Below, piece by piece: positions 45,664 to 57,300 of a stretch of DNA of 64,000 bases. The notes beneath the pieces are model-generated. The model was given only the letters and a program-made list of their open reading frames with translations. It made no database searches and had not been told where the DNA came from. Origin of the DNA: Garcia nutans. Taxonomy: Eukaryota; Streptophyta; Magnoliopsida; Malpighiales; Euphorbiaceae. The translations under genes and the position numbers were made by a program. The stretch lies in assembly GCA_947685225.1 (NCBI GenBank), contig CANTUV010000024.1, positions 55,146,001 through 55,210,000 on the forward strand, read 5' to 3'. Within the stretch, counting starts at the first letter, position 1. Each line of letters opens with the position of its first letter.

Positions 45664-46339
45664 CTCAACTAACACAAATCAACAATGTGTATGAAATAGA
45701 AAGATGCATAGGTGGAGAGATCGTGAGGGCCACTCCTATACTAGGATACACGAAGACCCTGATTCCAGGAAACTCCTTTAATTAGTATGCATATTTTTAT
45801 TAAATATAGACAGACAAATACGCATACACATACAAAGAGAGAGAGTTTAAAAATTTTTTTTTTTGACAAACAGACAATATGCAAGTTAAAAATGTTGATT
45901 ACATAATCAAAAAAATATTATAATTTAAATAAGTTCAAATGGAAGAAAATGAGTTCTATAAGACCGGTTGGAGACCTCTTTGTCACGAGTCTCCCCCTTT
46001 GCCTTTAAGCTTACGGCTCATTGGCAGAAAGCCAATGCTTAAATAGATAGATACCCTTTTGACTCTTCTATGGTTACTATGATTAGAAAAGAGGAAAAGT
46101 TGCATCGAATTCATATATTTGCAGTTGTAGACTTGACTTCTTGTAGTGCATGAGTTTTCATTCCTAACTGTCTCTATTGTGTTTATTTTCACCTTTTCTT
46201 TTCTAGTATCCAATTTTTTTATTTTTAATAATTTTTTGATGGGATTCTATTTTAAATATTAATATGCAGAGAAATATTAAGAAATAGAACAATAACATGG
46301 TTAATATTTAATCATTTAATATATAATATCAATTAAAAA
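45664..46339. other. Intergenic region upstream of RhoGDI
   Basis: Mixed sequence with a short GAGAGAGAG tract near 45836. A minus-strand open frame at 45983-46213 shows no known motif. I see no gene. Confidence 0.4.
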
Positions 46340-46833
46340 AAATTTGGCTTAATTATACCATTTATCCTTCATCTTTTACTTTATTCCATTAAAATTCTTA
46401 AACTTTATTTTATTAAAATTTTATTTTTCTTCTAATAAAATTTTTGAGGTTATTTTTCGGCAATTAAAGTGTAATGTAGCAGTCCCGTATTATTATTTAG
46501 CAAAAAGAAATTTTATTTTATTTTATTCTTAACTTATATTTTTTAGTATATCTAAAATTATCTTTTCAGCAAATCTAAAATTATTTATTTTATTCTTAAT
46601 TTTCGACACATGGGTATGAGATGAAAGTAGAATTGATTTTTTTTTAAAAATTTTTTTACTATATAGCAACATGCTATCTCGTCACATTTTAATTATTAGA
46701 AAATAATGTCAGAGGTTTTATTGAAAAAATTAAATGTTTAGAAACTTTATTTTTATAAAATGAAATTTAGAAATTTTAATGGATAAAGACAAAAAAATTG
46801 GGAACCATTAATATAATTAGACCAAAATTTTTT
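46340..46833. mobile_element. Foldback MITE-like element
   Basis: The ends are inverted copies: left TTTGGCTTAATTATACCATT and right (reverse complement) TTTGGTCTAATTATATTAAT. The similarity continues inward for roughly 150-170 bp: CCATTAAAATTCTTAAACTT against CCATTAAAATTTCTAAATTT, and CAATTAAAGTGTAATGTAGC against AATTAAAATGTGACGAGATA. There is no coding capacity. The target duplication is uncertain in the A/T-rich flanks. Confidence 0.6.
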
Positions 46834-48029
46834 TTCTTAATATGAAATTTGAACAAAAATTATTATATTTATTTTTAATTTATAATTTAATTTTAATTAT
46901 TATACAATTAAAAGAAAAGAATTTTAAATTTCAACCATATAAAACTCTTTATACTCTAGCACACCAAAAGAATTCATAAGTTAAAAATTGGCGTTCAATA
47001 ATGCATAAAGGTTTTGAAGAAATGATGCTTCTTTTAGTTAATATATATTGTAAAGAAAAATAAATATAAAAAGAATAAGATCAAAAAATGAAGGAAATAA
47101 AATAGGTTGAAGGAAATATGCAACACTATTTCATTATGCAAGAAACCTTTATTTATAAATTCATGTTTATAAATTACAAAACAAGATGTCACAGTAGATT
47201 ACAAAATGAAAAGGCAGAACAAATATGAAAAATTTACACTGTATACCTCATAAAAAGTTTAACTTTTTCAACAATACCAGGCACGGAAATTTTTTTCAAA
47301 TTTACATTTGCAACGTTGATTTTTCTCTTTTTTAATTTTAAAATTTTAAAATTATTTATTTATTTTATTTTTATTTTTATTTAAAAAAAATTTAATATCA
47401 TATTTTAAATATATAGCAATATATATATATATAATATATATAATATATGCATAACATATATAAAAGATACACCCAACATTATAAACTATATCTACAAAAC
47501 ATATATGACATATCTACGTAATATTTTTAATATTTATTTAATTTTATATAAAATACATACAACTTAAACAATAAAAAAATAATATACACACAATATCCAC
47601 AACACATCTGTGACATCTACAATACATATACATAATAAAATTGTATATATATTTTTTTATTTTTTTATGTGTATAATATGTAAAATTTATTTAAAAATAA
47701 ATTTAATGATTTTATTAATATATTTTTGTATTTTTGTATTTTTTATTTTTTGAGTGTTATTTATTTTTATAGTTAAAATTATTTTTTTTCTTTTTATAAA
47801 AAATTATATTTTTATATGATGAAAAATAATTTAAAATATTAATTTTTATTTATTCTTTTAGAATTTTTTATGTAATAGTGAGGTTTGAAAAAATAAAAAA
47901 TTTAAGTAAATTATTAATTGTAGCGAGACAAGAGGTATTTAAAAAAAAATTATTTTAGTGAGAAATGCGATATTTTTTAAATTTTGCACTAACTTTTTAT
48001 AAAAATATAAACATTTTTAGCTTTGTAGT
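46834..48029. other. AT-rich intergenic region
   Basis: Long A/T tracts with a TATATA microsatellite at about 47415-47460 and repeated ATAACATATA / CATATATGACATAT words to 47640. No coding sequence is seen. ATAAAAAGTTTAAC near 47250 and CTAACTTTTTATAAA near 47991 could be remnants of another inverted-repeat element, but this is weak. Confidence 0.4.
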
Positions 48030-50220
48030 ATTTTTGTAATATAAGTTGTTTTCTTAGGTAATTATGTAAATATCCCAATAAATATAGGAATATAAGAAAT
48101 TATGTTGCATAACTTGTTGATTATAAAATCACAAAATTAATGAATTATAAGGTATATACTATTACATAGTTGGAGTCATAAATGCCTACCAAAATAATTA
48201 TTCATAATATTCACTCTTTTATATCCATTAACTATTAATGCATCTCATTAAGACTTCATTAGAAAAAAAAAAACCTATGAGATAAAAATCTAACGAAGAA
48301 AAAATAGTACATATTATTTAAAATACACAAAATAAGCAGACTTATTAAAATCTTACTATGAAAATCTAATGGAACAATATCTTAATAGGAAAAAAAAAGT
48401 ATAGCGTGCATTTTGCTCCCTTATAATAACATCATTTTGCATCATTAAATTTTTACATTCCGGTACTATATCATAAGTTTTTAAATGTTGCAACGACTAA
48501 TGTTTTAGTAAATAAATCTATAAAATTATCACTTAAACAAATTTATTGGACATTTATATTACATTTATTTTCAAGGTTATGTGTGATCTCCTTATATACC
48601 CCTCCTTTAGCATGAGTTATGCTTATTGCATTATCTTTCAATGATTTTAGCTACACATTTTATACTTGTTATAATGTAAGTTGTTTTCTTAGGTAATTAT
48701 GTAAATATCCCAATAAATATAGGAATATAAGAGATTATGTTGCATAACCTGTTGATTATAAAATAACAAAATTAATGAATTATAAGGTATATACTATTAC
48801 ATAGTTGGAGTCATAAATACCTACCAAAAATAATTATTCATAATATTCACTCTTTTATGTCCATTAACTAATAATGCATCTCATTAAAACTTTATTAGAA
48901 AAAAAACCCTATGAGATAAAAATCTAATGAAGAAAAAAAAAAGAATACATATTATTTATAATACACAAAGTAAGCAGACTCATTAAAATTTTATTATGAA
49001 ACTCTAATGGGACAATATCTTAATAGGGAAAAAGGAGTATAGCGTGTATTTTGCACCCTTACAATAACATCATTTTGCATCATTAAATTTTTACATTCCT
49101 ATAATATATCATAACTTTTAAAATGTTGCAACGACTAATGTCTTAGTAAATAAATCTACCAAATTATCATTTAAACAAATTTATTGAACATCTATATTAC
49201 CTTTCTTTTCAAGGTTTTCTGTGATCTCCTTATATACCCCTCCTTTAGCATGAGTTATGCTTGTTGTATTATCTTTATATAGTATAATTATGATCTTTTA
49301 TTCAAAAGGCGAACTACACATTTTCTTAACATGATGAATCAATGATTTTAGCTAAACACATCCTCGACTTGCACTATACATTACAGTTATTTTTGCATAA
49401 TCTAAAGAAGTAGTAATAAGAGTTTGTTTTGTAAATCTCTATAATATAAATATACCTCCACATATGAATAAATGTCTTGTTTGAGATTGAATTTTATGTC
49501 GATCAAATAAATATCTTGCAATTATATAACTAACTAATTGTGGTTCAAATTCACTTGAGTCAAAGAATCCAATATTATTTTTTCCTCGAAGATATCTAAA
49601 AATATGCTTAATTTCGTTATAATACCTTTGTGTTGGACAACAACTGAATATAAATGTATAGCAAATACTATATTTTGTCATATATTATTAGCAAGGCATA
49701 TTAATGTACCTATAATACTTAAATATTAAACTTTAGAAAAAAAATTATTTATTATTCTCTCGAGGATGAAAATAATCTTTATTCACTTTTAGTGATCTTA
49801 TAACCATTCAGGTAATCAATGATTGTGTTTTATCCATATAAAATCATTTTTTGTATAAGCTGATTAAATGCTTGATATTTAGGTGAGACAATTTTATTTT
49901 TTCAAGATCATTCATTTCAAATTATTTCTTTAAATAATCAATTACATTTCAAAACTCTTCAAGAGTTTCAATGATATTTGAACCATGAACATATATAGCA
50001 ATAAGAATAAATTATGATCTAAATCTTTTTTTTTTTTTTTATAAAAGCACATGGGCAAATATGATCATTTTTATATTATTCCTTCAACAAACATTCATCG
50101 AGACAATTATATGTGCCCTAATTGTTTCAATCCATATAATGATTTTTGTAATTTTATTTAAGAAACTTTGAGGGAATACTTACATGCTTCACACATCTTA
50201 ACAACTTGTTTGGATTTGGA
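48030..50220 (-). mobile_element. Ty1/copia retrotransposon remnant, minus strand
   Basis: On the minus strand, reading down from about 50170, many broken pieces follow the copia pol order. The reverse transcriptase tail reads IAIYVHGSNII, YLKK, FEMNDLEKIKL and FYMDKTQ. RNase H follows (49681-49439: PTQRYYNEIKHIFRYLRG, SQTRHLFICGGI), then the C-terminal end YKDNTTSITHAKGG, KKGNIDVQ, DNLVDLFTKTL at about 49300-49120. Stops are frequent. Sequence after that resembles a copia 3' LTR region. Its 3' end is duplicated in tandem. Confidence 0.8.
48036..49290 (-). repeat. Tandem duplication of the copia 3' end, period about 630 bp
   Basis: Copy 1 runs from about 48036 (AAGTTGTTTTCTTAGGTAAT) to 48640. 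Copy 2 begins at about 48669 with the same words and runs to about 49290. Both share the blocks ATAGTTGGAGTCATAAAT, CACTCTTTTATRTCCATTAA, AGCGTGYATTTTGC and CCTCCTTTAGCATGAGTTAT. They have many substitutions, so the duplication is old. Confidence 0.75.
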
Positions 50221-50540
50221 GTAAGAAATTAGGAGAATTGAGGGTAAAAGAGTATAGAGTACACTTGTATCCTTGTTTGGGAAAAAAATGTACAAATTAA
50301 TCAAGGGGAGTGAAAAGAAGTTTTCCCCATCCATACTAGTGTTATCTCTATTTTTTTACACCTTAATTTAGGGTGTAAGAAAGGGAAAGGGAAAGAGGTT
50401 TTTTTACTTACCATTTTTATAATAACTTAAATTTAAAAATCCAAAACTATCATTATAATAGATAAAACCTAATAACCTAACATCCTTAATATTGTTTTCT
50501 TCAATTTATTTTTTTTTCTTTTTAAAAATCTTTCTAAATT
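50221..50540. other. Unassigned spacer
   Basis: Purine-rich, AT-rich sequence with CCTTGTTTGGGAAAAAAATG. I see no gene or clear repeat. Confidence 0.3.
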
Positions 50541-51574
50541 TGCAACACCCCTATACCCAATATACGCACACTACATACTCCTAACATATGTAATATACGT
50601 ATAGAGAATACAAGAATGTCACAATCATTTTAAGCAATCAAATCATCATTTTAAAATATGTATAAATTTAAAACATACAATTGATATCATAAAAATAATA
50701 GATGAAACATTACTTGTTAAAACATATATATTACTTCATTACAAAAAATTAATCTAAATCATTTTTGATAGTTTGCGGTATATACATATTTAAATACATA
50801 AAAAATAATATGTACAAAAATATGAAATATATATATGTTGGCAGTTCATCTTTGATCTTGATGTCCAACAATCAACACTGCATTCACAATCTCAAGCCTA
50901 GACTCGAATCGGTTTGGCTGAACTCTCCGGCTCAACCGGATCTACCCTATCACCTGCGATGAACCACAGTCGCACTAAGCCAGAAGCTTAGTGGTATAAA
51001 CTTTGATAACAATATTATTCAATTGCAATGCTAATGCACAACATATAAGGATATTATATCTCATAGCATTATATCATTATATCTTAATAAATTGTTCAAT
51101 TATTCCACAATTCATAATTCACATTAAAGCAAAGACAAGCATGGGCCCAAAAAGAATCTAATATGCTATTCAAATTTTAGTGTTACTGCTTTGGTCTATA
51201 ATGACACCTTGTGTCTGGCCCCATAGGCAATATATCCATGGATTAATCCAATTAGGTCTGAGTTTACGACCCGGTCATTTCACCCAGCCTAAGGATTTGT
51301 TTTTGAGGCTTACGACCTGGTCATTTGACTTCAAAAATATTTTCACATTGACGCCTAGCGTCTAGCCCATAGGCAATTTATAGGCATGCCACCAAATCCA
51401 GAACTCTAAAAATTAAACAATATACTAGGCACACAAATTATTCTTAATTCTCATTTATACCAATATCAATTCATTGTATTATGTTTCCATATATCTCATT
51501 TCGTTATCAAATCCTTTCTCATTTTCCCATGATCACATTAGGCACAACGCCTCAAATATTTCACTTATATCAAT
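50541..51574 (-). repeat. Old minus-strand Tekay-family LTR fragment
   Basis: In plus orientation it starts TGCAACACCCC (a mutated reversed TGTAACACCC terminus). It contains the reversed double hairpin (GCGATGAACCACAGTCGC at 50956, CTAAGCCAGAAGCTTAG at 50975) and the GACAAGCATGGGCCCAAA block. The CTTGAAGC cassette is replaced by a diverged sequence with ACGACCCGGTCATTTCA and ACGACCTGGTCATTTGA. It is cut at 51574 by the Reina-like element. Confidence 0.65.
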
Positions 51575-51739
51575 TGATGCGGAACCCTATGGCAATGAAG
51601 GCCTCAAATCCCAACGCACGGTTGACAAAAGAAAACCAAGAATGAAGGAAAAACCACCTTCTAAAGCACCCAATTGCTTAGCAAAGCACGAACACTTATA
51701 ACAGAAGGATTTAGGAAGCTCGAATTAGAAGAACGAAAC
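51575..51739 (-). mobile_element. Reina-like 3' LTR, end part (split by the young element)
   Basis: It starts TGATGCGGAACCCTATGG in plus orientation, the inverse of an LTR terminus, and stops at GAAAC where the young chromovirus inserted. It resumes at 61588. Preceding TCAAT (51570-51574) should be its target duplication, with the partner outside the window. Confidence 0.65.
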
Positions 51740-54230
51740 TGTAATATCCTCATTTATGCCCTAAAAGTTTTGCATATTGTTATTGTTGTTCTTGTTATAA
51801 ATTGAATTGAATGTATATAAAGGGATAAGAAAAGAAATTGGGATGAGAATGCTTGTGCATATGTGTTTTGGAGAAAGAAATAGGGTTTAGAGACAAATGT
51901 ATATGTTGTGTATATGATGATATATATAACATATAAAGTGGTCAAATGAAGAGTCAAGGTGATGGTTAAGTGGAAGAAGATATTTTTGGTTGTTAATAAA
52001 TTTACATATAAGGACTTATATGAGACAAAGGTTAGTTATATGATTGAGGGTGTTTTAGTAATTGCTTGGATAAGAACACTTGGTGGAGATTAAAAGCAAA
52101 ATTTGACTTTGTATCTTGATCATTGTCTTCTTTCTTCAAGAGGTGGCCGGCTCTCCAAATTGAAAAGAGAAAAAGAAGTGTTCTTGATGATAGAAGCAAA
52201 TTGAAGAAGCAATCAAAGGATTTGACAAGGGATTTGTGGAATTTCTTCTTTGTAAGTAAGTATTCTCTTGTTTTCTTTACTTATTTGGAAGTTGTATTGG
52301 AAGTGAATTAGGGTTTGGTAATTTTGTGATTTGGTGGATTTGAGATGTGTTGTGTTGTGCTTTCAAGTGTTAAATTAATTTTAAGTTATGAGTTTAATTG
52401 GAGGCTGTTGTTGGAAATGGTGGTTGTTGATTTGGATGGATAGAGAAGGATGTTGGTTTTAGGGTTTTGTGGTGAATATGTGTTTAATTGTGATATTAAT
52501 GTGTGATGAAGTGGTTCTTGTGATGAATATGTGTTTAGAACATTGATTATGTTCATGTGAAATATGTTATATGATGAATATTGTGTTTGAGTGCAATTGA
52601 GAAAGGGTTGGTTTTAGTTAAGGTTTTGTGATTTGGTGACACGGCCAAAAGCAATTTAGGGGAGTGGGCGTGTCCCTTAGGGGAGTGGGCGTGTCAATTG
52701 TTTGAATTAGCTACTGCCTCTTTTCTTTTTAAGGACACGGGCGTGTCACTCAAGCTGGTTGGGCGTGTCAATCAAGTGAGTTGGGCGTGCCCTTCAAATG
52801 ATTTGAACATTGTTTGATTTCTTGGTTCTCTTTGCATGGTTTAAATTCTTCAAAAGTTCCATTGTTCCTAAACTTAAACATGAACATTATAAACATGTTT
52901 CAAACACAAGAATGATCTAATCAAATGAATGTGGATGGTCCTAAAGCTATGAATCATGTCAATTGTGTTTTGCCCTAATTGCATTGTTGAGAATTAACAA
53001 TGTTATGTTATGCACTTTGAATGGTAATGTGTTTTATGAGTAATGTGGAATGAAATGTTAATATTTATGAATGATGTTATGTGAGATAAATATACACTTG
53101 AATAATGAAGTGTTATATTGTGAAATGAAATGTGGAGCCATTGTTATTGGCTAAGGTGATTTAATGGAGATAAATGAGGCATGTTTGCCTAAATGATAAT
53201 GAGAATTGAGAATGAAATCTAAATGAATTGTGTGGCTAATGTGTTATTCCATTTTCAGAGTTTGTTGTTGGTGGCATGCCTAATGAGTGTAACAATCTCT
53301 TGAAGTTAGGTTGGATTGAATCCTTGAAGCCTAATTGAGATGTTACAACCCTTGAAGCTAGGTTGGGTTAGTTCTTGAAGCCAAGTTGGGTTGATGCTTA
53401 GCATGCTTTGCTCCCCTTGAAGCTTGGTTGAACTTAATCCTTGAAGCCTAGTTGGGTATATGATATTGATATTGATAAATGTGATAACAAAACCAAAGCA
53501 TTAACTCTGAAAATTGAATGACATATTAGTGTGTCTTGGGCCCATGCTTGTCTTTGCTTAGTGTTGTTCATGGATGATTAAATGATTAACTAATAAAGTA
53601 TATGCAAGAATGTTGAAATGTGATATACATATATGTACGCTAGGTTATGAAATGTAAATGTATGTTGTTAGCTTTCCATCTATGTTGTTACATGTATGAT
53701 ATAAATTAAAATTGGCATTGTATAACATTTAAGCATGTCTATTGCATGTTTTATCTTACTAAGCCCTTGGCTTAGTGCGATAGTGTTTAATCGCGCAGGT
53801 GATAGAACTGATAGAATCGAACCCGAGAGCTCTTCGAGACCGAGTGAGAGTAGACATTGAAGAGTTGATTTTGGGAGCTTAAAGATCAGAGCTGACTTGC
53901 CAATCATGTATAAATCTTTTATATTGTGTAAAGTTTTGTTGATAATGTAAATATATGTATAATAGTAAATATGTATTCAAATGTTTTCATATATATACAT
54001 ATTTTATAACTTCCGCTGTGTAATATATAAATGTATATATATATATAACTAATATGTTTTGTTTTATAAGTAAATGATCTATTTTGTTAATAAGATATAA
54101 TGATATGGATATGGTATCAAGTTTTAAAATGTTTTGAATGTTAAGGAAACCGTAGCATCCCTATGTTTGGTGCACTTATGCTACATTGTTGTGGTTGTAG
54201 TGTGTGTGCATTGGATATGGGGGTGTTACA
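51740..54230 (+). repeat. 5' LTR of the young chromovirus
   Basis: TGTAATATCCTCATTTATGC to GGGGGTGTTACA. Inside are donor-like TTTGTAAGTAAGTATTC (52250), the GACACGG/CGTGTC cluster (52638-52790), the CTTGAAGC cassette (53295-53457) and the double hairpin (53759-53796). Confidence 0.9.
53759..53796 (+). other. Double hairpin in the LTR
   Basis: CTAAGCC-CTT-GGCTTAG is followed at once by GTGCGAT-...-ATCGCGC. The 3' LTR has the second stem perfect (GCGCGAT/ATCGCGC, 61127-61148). Equivalent pairs occur at 22108-22144, 22635-22671, 28026-28062, 34674-34710, 41322-41358 and 50956-50991. CAGGTRA after the second stem also looks like a splice donor. Confidence 0.65.
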
Positions 54231-54237
54231 ATTGTTT

Positions 54238-54249
54238 TGGTATCAGAGC
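54238..54249 (+). other. Primer binding site (tRNA-iMet)
   Basis: TGGTATCAGAGC lies seven bases after the 5' LTR, matching initiator tRNA-Met. Confidence 0.9.
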
Positions 54250-54274
54250 CTAGGTTTGAGATTCTCAATCTAGG
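54249..54274 (+). other. Leader hairpin overlapping the primer site
   Basis: CCTAGGTT(T)GAG-ATT-CTCAATCTAGG forms an 11-bp stem with one bulge and one wobble pair. The outer palindrome CCTAGG is self-complementary. Its last primer-site base is shared. Confidence 0.6.
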
Positions 54275-54398
54275 TAAAATATAATAAAAAGAATATTTTT
54301 ACTTAAAAAAGTGGTTTTGAATAACATATACGTTTGAGATTGGCAGTCCCTGATCTTTAATAAGATGTAATCTGCTGTGTTTGCAGTATTAGGTGTTG

Positions 54399-57300
54399 AT
54401 GGATCCTCACTCAAGACAGTCAGTTGAGGGTAGTGCCGAGAGTAATGCTCCTGATGGTGGAGCTAGGGTTGTTAGTACTGGTGAGGCACCTGCTTCTAGG
54501 TCAGGTAGGCCAGTAGGTGATGAGGTTCCGCCAGCCTGGTTTATGCATATGATGGAAGCTATGAGACAAGCACCTGTGCAACCACAGCCACCACCCCCTC
54601 AGCCCTTAGTTTCTGTAAGGCATTATGACAAACTGAGGAAATATGGAGCGGAGGATTTCTTTGGTACCACTGATCCAGCTGTAGCAGAACAATGGTTAGG
54701 CAAAGTGCAGAGAATCTTTATTCAGTTACAAGCCACCCCTGAGGAAAAGTTTGATTATGCCAGGTCATTATTGCAGAAGGACGCATATGACTGGTGGAAG
54801 ACAGTGCCACACTCTATGGATGATCCTCCAACACTGTCTTACACTGATTTTCTGAGGGAATTTGAGTTGAAGTATACTCCTAGGGAGTATAAGGACATGA
54901 AGAAGATGGAGTTCTTAAGCTTGAAACAAGACAGCAAGACTGTTACTGAGTATGAAGTTGAGTTTATTCGACTGAGTCAGTATGCTGGGGGTATTATTGC
55001 TGATGAGATTGATCGATGTCGGCGATTTGAGGAGGGATTGAGGCCCTCAATTATTTGTCATGTGGCTGGCTCCAGGTATCAGGATTTCTCCCAGCTAGTT
55101 GCAGCAGCTAGGAGTGTAGAGAGAGCTCAGGCCATAGTTACAGCTGCTTCTGAAGAGGAGGTTAGAGTGAGAAGGCCCCAGTTCGAGACAGGGTCTTCTT
55201 CTGCGAAGAGGGGTAGAGGAAGTTTTGTTCCTCGGAGTAGTAGGAGCCAGAGACCAGCAGGTAGGTCAGTGCAGTTCCAGAGGCAGAGATTTAGACCTGC
55301 AGCTTCAGTGGCAAGTGCTTCGACCCCGATGATTCGGAGATCCACTCTTCCCATCTGCATCCATTGTGGGAGGCCACATGGTGGTCCTTGTTGGAAGGCT
55401 GGTGTTGCAGGGGTATGCTTCAGGTGTGGATCACCAGACCACTTTGTGAGAGATTGCCCTGAGAGGCAAGAGCCGATGCCAGTTGATTCTGCTGCTTCTC
55501 GAGCTAGTGTGAGGGGAGGTAGAGGCAGCAGAGGTGCCAGCCGAGGAGGTAGAGCAGGATTCAGTTCTAGAGGAGGTGCTACATCCAGGGAGGGTAGACC
55601 AGAGGAGGTTGGTTCTTCCCAGAGGATGTATGTTATGCAGAGGCAGCCTGATGCATCGGCAGTCATTGCGGGTACTTTTTATTTATTTAATACTGCAGTA
55701 CTTGCTTTGATTGATCCGGGTTCCACGCATTCTTATGTTAGTGTATCTGTTTTGCCTGTATCTGATGTGCATGCTGAGTCCCTAGGATTTGATGTGTTGG
55801 TGACAAATCCGTTAGGGCATAGTGTGGTTGTGAGTAAGGTGCACCGGGATAGTGTAGTGAGGGTGCAGGGTGAGGAGTTCTTTGGAGATTTGATTGAGAT
55901 GCCATTTAAGGAATATGATGTGATCTTAGGTATGGATTGGCTATCTCGACATGGAGCTGTGGTGGATTGTAAAAAGAAAATTGTTTCTTTGAGAACTGGT
56001 GATGGTAGAGAGGTGATAGTATCTAATGAGCAGGAACAGCTAGCCTCCTTATTTGTTTCAGCTGTTGCAGCCAGGAGGTTGATTAGAAAGGGGTGTGAAG
56101 CCTATCTCGCTCATGTGATAGATACTAGAGTGAAGGGTTTTCCCATTGATAGCATTGCCACAGTTGCTGAGTTCCCTGATGTGTTTCTAGAGGAGTTGCC
56201 TGGATTGCCTCCAGAGAGAGAGGTGGAGTTTGGTATTGAATTGTTACCTGGTACCACTCCTATCTCTATTACTCCTTATAGAATGGCACCAGCAGAATTG
56301 AGGGAGTTAAAAGTGCAGTTACAGGAGTTGTTGGACAAAGGATTTATTCGCCCCAGTGTTTCTCCTTGGGGAGCTCCTGTGCTATTTGTGAAGAAGAAAG
56401 ATGGTACTATGAGGTTATGTATCGATTATAGGCAATTGAACAAAGTGACCATTAAGAATAAATATCCTTTGCCTAGAATCGATGATCTCTTTGATCAGTT
56501 GAAGGGTGCAGCTGTGTTTTCCAAAATTGATCTGAGATCTGGGTACCATCAGCTAAGAGTCAGAGCTGAAGATGTTCCGAAGACAGCTTTCAGGACCAGG
56601 TATGGGCACTATGAATTTTTAGTTATGCCTTTTGGTCTGACGAATGCACCTGCAGCTTTCATGGATTTGATGAATAGGGTGTTCAGGCCCTATCTGGATC
56701 AGTTTGTTGTGGTTTTCATCGATGACATTTTGGTGTATTCACGAAATGAAGAGGAACATGATATGCATCTGCGGATTGTGTTGCAGATTTTGAGAGAGAA
56801 GTAGTTATTTGCCAAATTGTCGAAGTGTGAGTTCTGGTTGGATCAAGTTGCTTTTCTCGGACATATTGTTTCAGCGGAAGGCATTAGAGTTGATCCAAGT
56901 AAAGTTGAAGCTATTCTGAATTGGAGTCCACCCAAGTCTGTGACAGAGATTAGAAGTTTTCTGGGTTTGGCAGGCTATTACCGGCGATTTGTGAAAGGGT
57001 TTTCTTTAATAGCTACTCCACTCACCAGATTACTTCGTAAGGGAGTTAAATTTGTGTGGACTGATCAGTGTCAGGCGAGCTTTGAGCAGTTGAGAGATAT
57101 GTTGACTCAAGCGCCTGTTCTTACTTTACCTGTTGAAGGCAAACCATATGTGATCTACAGTGATGCTTCACATAGAGGTTTGGGATGTGTATTGATGCAG
57201 GAAGGGAAAGTTATAGCTTATGCATCTCGACAGTTGAAACCGCATGAGCTTAACTATCCGACCCATGATTTGGAATTAGCTGCCATTGTGTTTGCATTAA

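Noticed and set aside
54238..54249. tRNA-like sequence TGGTATCAGAGC
   Set aside because: It is only the 12-base primer complement next to LTRs. No cloverleaf surrounds it, so it is not a tRNA gene.
55127..55666. 179-codon antisense open frame
   Set aside because: It lies opposite the gag coding sequence with clear gag domains on the other strand. It is a shadow frame.
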